NCBI RefSeq assembly: GCF_900110485.1
Contig: NZ_FODY01000009.1
Location: 79,274-143,273, forward strand
From: Propionispora vibrioides
GTDB lineage: Bacteria; Bacillota; Negativicutes; Propionisporales; Propionisporaceae
Direction of reading: 5' to 3'
Length of the DNA: 64,000 nucleotides
Part shown: piece after piece, positions 60,382 to 64,000 of the stretch
Numbering within the stretch: the stretch's first letter is position 1
How the letters are laid out: the number at the start of each line of letters is the position of its first letter
Position numbers and translations under genes: made by a program
Notes under the pieces: generated by a model
Seen by the model: only the letters and a program-made list of their open reading frames with translations
Database searches by the model: none
Told to the model about the DNA's origin: nothing

Positions 60382-62016
60382 TTACCGAAGAAGTTTTTCC
60401 AATACCTTGCCGGTAAGCTTTTCAGTTATTTTTTTCTCGGCTTCCGCGCGGGAGGTCGGCAAGTTGCGTTCCTGCAGTTGTTCCATGACGTTTTGGCTGA
60501 TTTGTTCGGGATAGAAGGTGCCAAAATCGGTTTTCATCGCCAGATTGCTGACTTCCGCTTCATCTGAGCCATGCTTGACAAAGTTGCCGGTCAGAGTCTG
60601 GAAGGACACCCCGTAGGCTTTGCCGCTGGTGATGGTAAAATTGCCCTGCAGCAGGGCGGCAGCCGCATTACCGGTGGCTGTGCCGGTCAGTGACAAGGGG
60701 CCATGGACATCTTTGGTGGTAAGCTGGGAGGAGTCCAGACCGCTGCCGGAAATGTTCAGCGAATATTGCTCACTGTCAGGGTAAATATTGCCGCTGGCGC
60801 TTACCGTGCCGCCAGTAGTTGCACCTGTGGCGGTAAGCAATTTTAGCTGCTCCTGTGCGTAGGAGAAGGTGCCGTTGATACCGCTGACGGTCATTGTGCC
60901 GAACTGCAGACTGTCTAGACTAAAGTTGCCGGAAAATACGGGGGACAGCACGGAACCTGTCACTTTCCCCTGGACCGCTATATTTCCGCCGGCTTGCAGA
61001 TTGGGCAGCAGGGCTGCCGGGTCACCGGCCGGCAGCTGGATGGTAAAGTCCAGTGCTTGTTCAGCCGTTGGTGGGGTAATTAATTGCCCACTGACGGTTA
61101 TCGGCTGTCCTTTATACAAGGCTTGGCCATTGGTGAACAGGAGAGACTGTTCCTGTTTGGCGAAATCGGCACTGCCCTGACTTAAGGCCAAAGCTCCTGT
61201 AGTATCTACCCCGGAAAAGTGGCCGGCCAAGGTTTTAAGCAGAATGGCGCCGCCCGCCTGCTCGTTGCCGAGCTTGGCGGTTACTTCATCCAGCTTGCCG
61301 CCAGTGATTTTAATGGGGGAATCGTCAGCGACCAGTCCCAGCTTGGTTAAGTCCAGACCTTTGGCGGTGACGGTGATTTCCGATACGGCTTCCGTTCCCC
61401 AGTGGCCTTCAGCCGTCAGCGCAGCCTGATCAAGCTGACCGGTTGCTGTAAGGCTGGTCTGGCTTGCTGGCGGGAAGTCGAGCTGACCGGATAATTGGTT
61501 CACTGTTTTTTCAAACAGGTCGGTCGTTAGATGAAGCTGACCGTTTTCGAACTTTATTTTTCCGCTAAATTTGGCGGATTCGTCTGAAGTGGGTTTTAAC
61601 AGGTTATCCCAGTTGGAATGATCCTGCTGGTAAGCCAGCCAAATCTCCGGTTCTTCTACCGTAACGCCTGTGATGAGCTGCGGCCCTAGCTGACCTTTTA
61701 ATAAGTCGCGTAAATTATAACGAATATGTACCCGGTTGATTTTGGCGACCGGATTGCCTGTCGCATTCAACACTTCTACGTCATCGGCCTCTACATAACC
61801 CGGAAAGGATAGGGAAATGTTGCCTACCGTGATTTTGCCGTTAATCGATTGATTGGCCTGGGCTAGCAACGACTGCTCCACTGCCTGTCGGATTTTTCCG
61901 GAAGCAAGCTGAAAAAGCAGGGTTCCGGTTAAGAAAATGAGAGCCAATACAAGCAGGCTCACCTTTTTCTTGCTCCATTTGGTTCGGAGTGTCACGGGTG
62001 TCTGTTGTTGGTGCAT
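60382..62016 (-). CDS. AsmA/TamB-like inner-membrane protein
   Basis: 544 residues on the minus strand from ATG 62016, with GGGGAGGAT upstream. A single N-terminal membrane segment (KVSLLVLALIFLTGTLLFQLA) is followed by an AsmA-type start (KITVGNISLSFPGYVEADDVEVLNATGNPVAKINRVHIRYNL) and long beta-rich repeats typical of AsmA, TamB and DUF748 proteins. The periplasmic region would form a hydrophobic groove that moves lipids between membranes. Shorter than TamB. Presence of this type is strong evidence for an outer membrane, consistent with Negativicutes. Confidence 0.8.
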   Translation of the reverse strand: MHQQQTPVTLRTKWSKKKVSLLVLALIFLTGTLLFQLASGKIRQAVEQSLLAQANQSINGKITVGNISLSFPGYVEADDVEVLNATGNPVAKINRVHIRYNLRDLLKGQLGPQLITGVTVEEPEIWLAYQQDHSNWDNLLKPTSDESAKFSGKIKFENGQLHLTTDLFEKTVNQLSGQLDFPPASQTSLTATGQLDQAALTAEGHWGTEAVSEITVTAKGLDLTKLGLVADDSPIKITGGKLDEVTAKLGNEQAGGAILLKTLAGHFSGVDTTGALALSQGSADFAKQEQSLLFTNGQALYKGQPITVSGQLITPPTAEQALDFTIQLPAGDPAALLPNLQAGGNIAVQGKVTGSVLSPVFSGNFSLDSLQFGTMTVSGINGTFSYAQEQLKLLTATGATTGGTVSASGNIYPDSEQYSLNISGSGLDSSQLTTKDVHGPLSLTGTATGNAAAALLQGNFTITSGKAYGVSFQTLTGNFVKHGSDEAEVSNLAMKTDFGTFYPEQISQNVMEQLQERNLPTSRAEAEKKITEKLTGKVLEKLLR

Positions 62017-62548
62017 AGATCGGTATCCTCCCCATTTTCTTAATTATATATTATACGCTACCAGTGATGGACTGAACAAGAGTGACTTCCTGGCAATAGC
62101 CGCCGGGTTGCCAAATCGTGAGAATAGCAAAAGCCGGAAGTGGCAGAAATAGCATGTTTTATTTTTTGTCCGGACAGCGGGATCACTATGCCGGCGGGGT
62201 ATCCCGGTTGTTTTGTCAGGAGTGGCGGCAATGGCTTTTTGTATATAGCTGGCAGGCCGGTTATGCTTGGTTGGTAAATATTTTATTTTGGCTTAGTACC
62301 TTGTGTTACTGAAATAATGATCCTGCAAGCCTTTTTTTGCGAATTATCGTTGCCTTGTTTATGTCCGATAGCTGCGGCTGCGCCGTCTTGCCAAGCAAAA
62401 AATCCTTGCACCCTTTTGCTATATTTTAAAGGACGCAAGGGGAGCTGATCATCGGGTGCTTTTCATTGAGGGCAGAGGGTGGTATGATAACGGTATATCC
62501 GTATTTACCGAAAGAGTTGCATATAATGTAGGAGAGAAATACACACTT
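62017..62548. other. Intergenic region without recognised gene
   Basis: Between the AsmA-like gene and the repeat at 62549. A 42-residue frame from ATG 62154 has no ribosome-binding site and is not credible. CCTTGC/GCAAGG arms around 62411-62441 might form a weak hairpin. Nothing else recognised. Confidence 0.5.
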
Positions 62549-62717
62549 CTAGGTAACCACTGATTAAATGAACCTGTCAGCCTGGCGAGAGATTTTTCCG
62601 GCTGGAAAGAAAGCAAAACTGCAGGAATAGTGCCGCTATTTCAAGGTTTTGCTGACGCAGTCAGGCGAAAAAAGATCCGTCAGGACGCGCAATGTGAATT
62701 AATCAGTGGTTACCTAG
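62549..62717. repeat. Palindromic interspersed repeat, family B copy 5 (long)
   Basis: CTAGGTAACCACTGATTAA and TTAATCAGTGGTTACCTAG are perfect 19-bp inverted ends. Internal AACCTGTCAGCCTGGCGAGAGATTTTTCCGGC and TTTCAAGGTTTTGCTGACGC are the reverse complement of the core of the 361 copy. It ends 68 bases before the amidohydrolase start. Confidence 0.9.
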
Positions 62718-62785
62718 TACCTCATCTGTGTCAACTGTCGCTTTAACACGGATAAGGTACAGCTAAAAGGAAGGAATGATTCTTC

Positions 62786-63598
62786 ATGAAAATTATAGAT
62801 GCTCACCTTCACTTCTGCCAGGAACCTCACTTTGACCATATAGCGGAATTAGCAGGTCACGAAAATACAAGTGAACATCTTAAGGAACAATATGACCGGT
62901 ATAACATTATCCGGGGCGTGGTAATGGGCAACCGCAATCTGAATGAAGACGGTCCTGCCTATCCGGATTATCTCAGCTATTGCGTTGGGTTGGACAGCAC
63001 TTTTTTCCGGCTGGAGGATATCGAGCAGCAGGCCTGTCTGGTGGAACGGCATCTGCAACGGGAAAATTGCGTAGGCATCAAACTGTATCCGGGCTATAAC
63101 CATTTCTATATTTACGACCCGGTGATTGATCCTTTATATCAACTGGCTATGCAGTATCATAAACCGGTGGCCGTCCATACCGGGCTGACTGCTACCAGCA
63201 AAGCGCTGCTCAAATACAGCCATCCTCTGGTAATGGATGAGGCGGCGGTTCGTTATCCCGAAGTGCAGTTTGTCATGTGCCATACCGGCAATCCCTGGCT
63301 GGCCGATGCCATTGCCGTCATGGAAAAAAATGAGAACGTGGCCGCTGATCTTTCCGGACTTTTAGAAGGCAAGATTGCCGATATGCCGGCATTTTTTGAA
63401 CAGAAAAAGGGCTATATTGAGCATTTTAAAATGTGGCTGGAATATCTGGACCAGTATGACCGCCTGCTGTACGGCACAGACTGGCCTTTGGCCAATATCG
63501 CCAACTATATCGAATTTGTGGCGCATTTGATACCGGAAAAACATCATGACAAGGTATTTTTTGACAATGCCAACAGGATTTATCAGCTTGGTCTTTGA
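62786..63598 (+). CDS. Amidohydrolase family protein (amidohydrolase 2 type)
   Basis: 270 residues from ATG 62786 with AAAAGGAAGGAA upstream. TIM-barrel metal-dependent hydrolase: DAHLHF near residue 5 (HxH), CVGIKLYPGYNH with a Lys often carboxylated or at the metal site, VHTGLT, CHTGNPW, and LYGTDWPL with the conserved catalytic Asp. Related to the gamma-resorcylate decarboxylase/ACMS decarboxylase and TIM-barrel hydrolase groups. Substrate unknown. It lies between a family B repeat and a group II intron. Confidence 0.85.
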   Translation: MKIIDAHLHFCQEPHFDHIAELAGHENTSEHLKEQYDRYNIIRGVVMGNRNLNEDGPAYPDYLSYCVGLDSTFFRLEDIEQQACLVERHLQRENCVGIKLYPGYNHFYIYDPVIDPLYQLAMQYHKPVAVHTGLTATSKALLKYSHPLVMDEAAVRYPEVQFVMCHTGNPWLADAIAVMEKNENVAADLSGLLEGKIADMPAFFEQKKGYIEHFKMWLEYLDQYDRLLYGTDWPLANIANYIEFVAHLIPEKHHDKVFFDNANRIYQLGL

Positions 63599-63667
63599 CC
63601 GAAAGGACAGACTGGCTGGTGACAAAAGGCAATCTGAAAATCCGGGGAGAATCGAAAGAACTGTCCC

Positions 63668-64000
63668 GTGCGCCAAGAAGCGCACGGAGTAAAGCGGGTG
63701 GAAATCCCGCCAGAGAAGGTCTAGCCAGCCACTCTGTATCCAGCCTTGGGACTGAAGCGGTAACGCCAGGTCTAAGCGTAGGTAGGAAAGGTAGTAGGCC
63801 GAAAGCGAAAGCTGAAGATGTAGAATCCCGAAATTCCTAAAGGGAAAGGTCGATGTATGGGACGAGCAGAAGACAATACTGGGCTTAGCGATAAAGGCGA
63901 GTTAAGTCTGGCGCCCCGGGATCGAAGGTCTTGGCATGCTACACACCATTACTCCGTGTGAACTTGGGAGACCCTGCCGCTCTCCGAAAGGAGTATGGCC
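63668..64000 (+). mobile_element. Group II intron, 5' part (runs off the window)
   Basis: The sequence begins GTGCGCC at 63668, the consensus 5' splice-site start (GUGYG) of bacterial group II introns. Downstream it shows GGCCGAAAGCGAAAGCTGAAG, very like the conserved domain I segment of the lactococcal Ll.LtrB intron (CCGAAAAGCGAAAGCTGA), plus the AACTTGGGAGACCC-type region that precedes the intron-encoded protein in related elements. No reading frame of a reverse transcriptase begins yet, so it must lie beyond 64000. It is inserted 69 bases after the amidohydrolase stop. The short frame 63595-63840 across it is a shadow of the ribozyme. Confidence 0.88.

Noticed and set aside
62118..62312. 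64-residue plus-strand frame in the 62-kb intergenic region
   Set aside because: No ribosome-binding site before GTG 62118 or ATG 62154, and no recognisable protein features. Kept only as a note that the peptide is Trp- and Tyr-rich.
63595..63840. 81-residue plus-strand frame after the amidohydrolase
   Set aside because: It crosses the start of the group II intron ribozyme; the Arg/Ser/Gly-rich translation is that of structured RNA.

Overview
The window looks like a chromosome segment of an anaerobic, endospore-forming, diderm Firmicute (class Negativicutes, most likely a Sporomusa/Pelosinus-type Sporomusaceae). This is an inference from gene content. A complete prkA-yhbH-spoVR sporulation set sits with an AsmA/TamB-like envelope protein that makes sense only with an outer membrane, an [FeFe]-hydrogenase-type protein, methylglyoxal synthase, and T-box and THI-box leaders of Firmicute type. 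No rRNA, tRNA, CRISPR array, prophage or complete insertion sequence was seen.

Layout. 0-5.3 kb: end of a LUD-domain gene, then prkA-yhbH-spoVR. 5.4-8.3 kb: RpiR regulator, Gfo/Idh oxidoreductase, HAD phosphatase. 8.5-23.4 kb: two adjacent, paralogous carbohydrate operons. Each has a PRD/EIIB-type regulator, fructose-family PTS EIIA, EIIB and EIIC, and class II ketose-(bis)phosphate aldolase(s). The first adds a D-lyxose isomerase, a xylulokinase and a DUF4432 epimerase-like protein; the second adds a second aldolase and mannose-6-phosphate isomerase. 23.7-30.6 kb: sodium-solute symporter, small exported and membrane proteins, threonine-aldolase-like enzyme, and a MarR-MFS-universal stress protein operon with a palindromic operator. 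30.7-38 kb: class B penicillin-binding protein, thiazole salvage (thiW-thiM) behind a canonical TPP riboswitch plus a second divergent THI-like element, Nudix hydrolase, EamA protein, class D beta-lactamase and an FHA-winged-helix regulator. 38-47.6 kb: T-box-controlled ileS, B3/4-domain protein, minimal [FeFe]-hydrogenase-like protein, mgsA, OPT transporter, HAD phosphatase. 47.9-53.2 kb: VOC protein, a flavodoxin-TetR-MFS operon with twin operators, MetE-like methyltransferase. 53.4-57.6 kb: SorC regulator with class II aldolase, TIM-like isomerase and YjbQ, then FlxA-like and GNAT genes. 58-60.2 kb: polar amino acid (cystine-type) ABC transporter. 60.4-63.6 kb: AsmA-like protein and amidohydrolase. 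The window ends inside a group II intron that begins at 63668.

The least explained structure is a set of about ten short palindromic repeats (85-180 bp) with (C/T)TAG-type ends. They lie just upstream of start codons. Their terminal and internal stems differ in sequence between copies but stay self-complementary, so folding rather than sequence seems to be conserved. Other points for follow-up are the duplicated PTS/aldolase operons, the divergent second THI-like leader element, and the SorC/aldolase/TIM/YjbQ cluster.

Start codons were chosen from ribosome-binding sites and family alignment from memory; no database search was possible.
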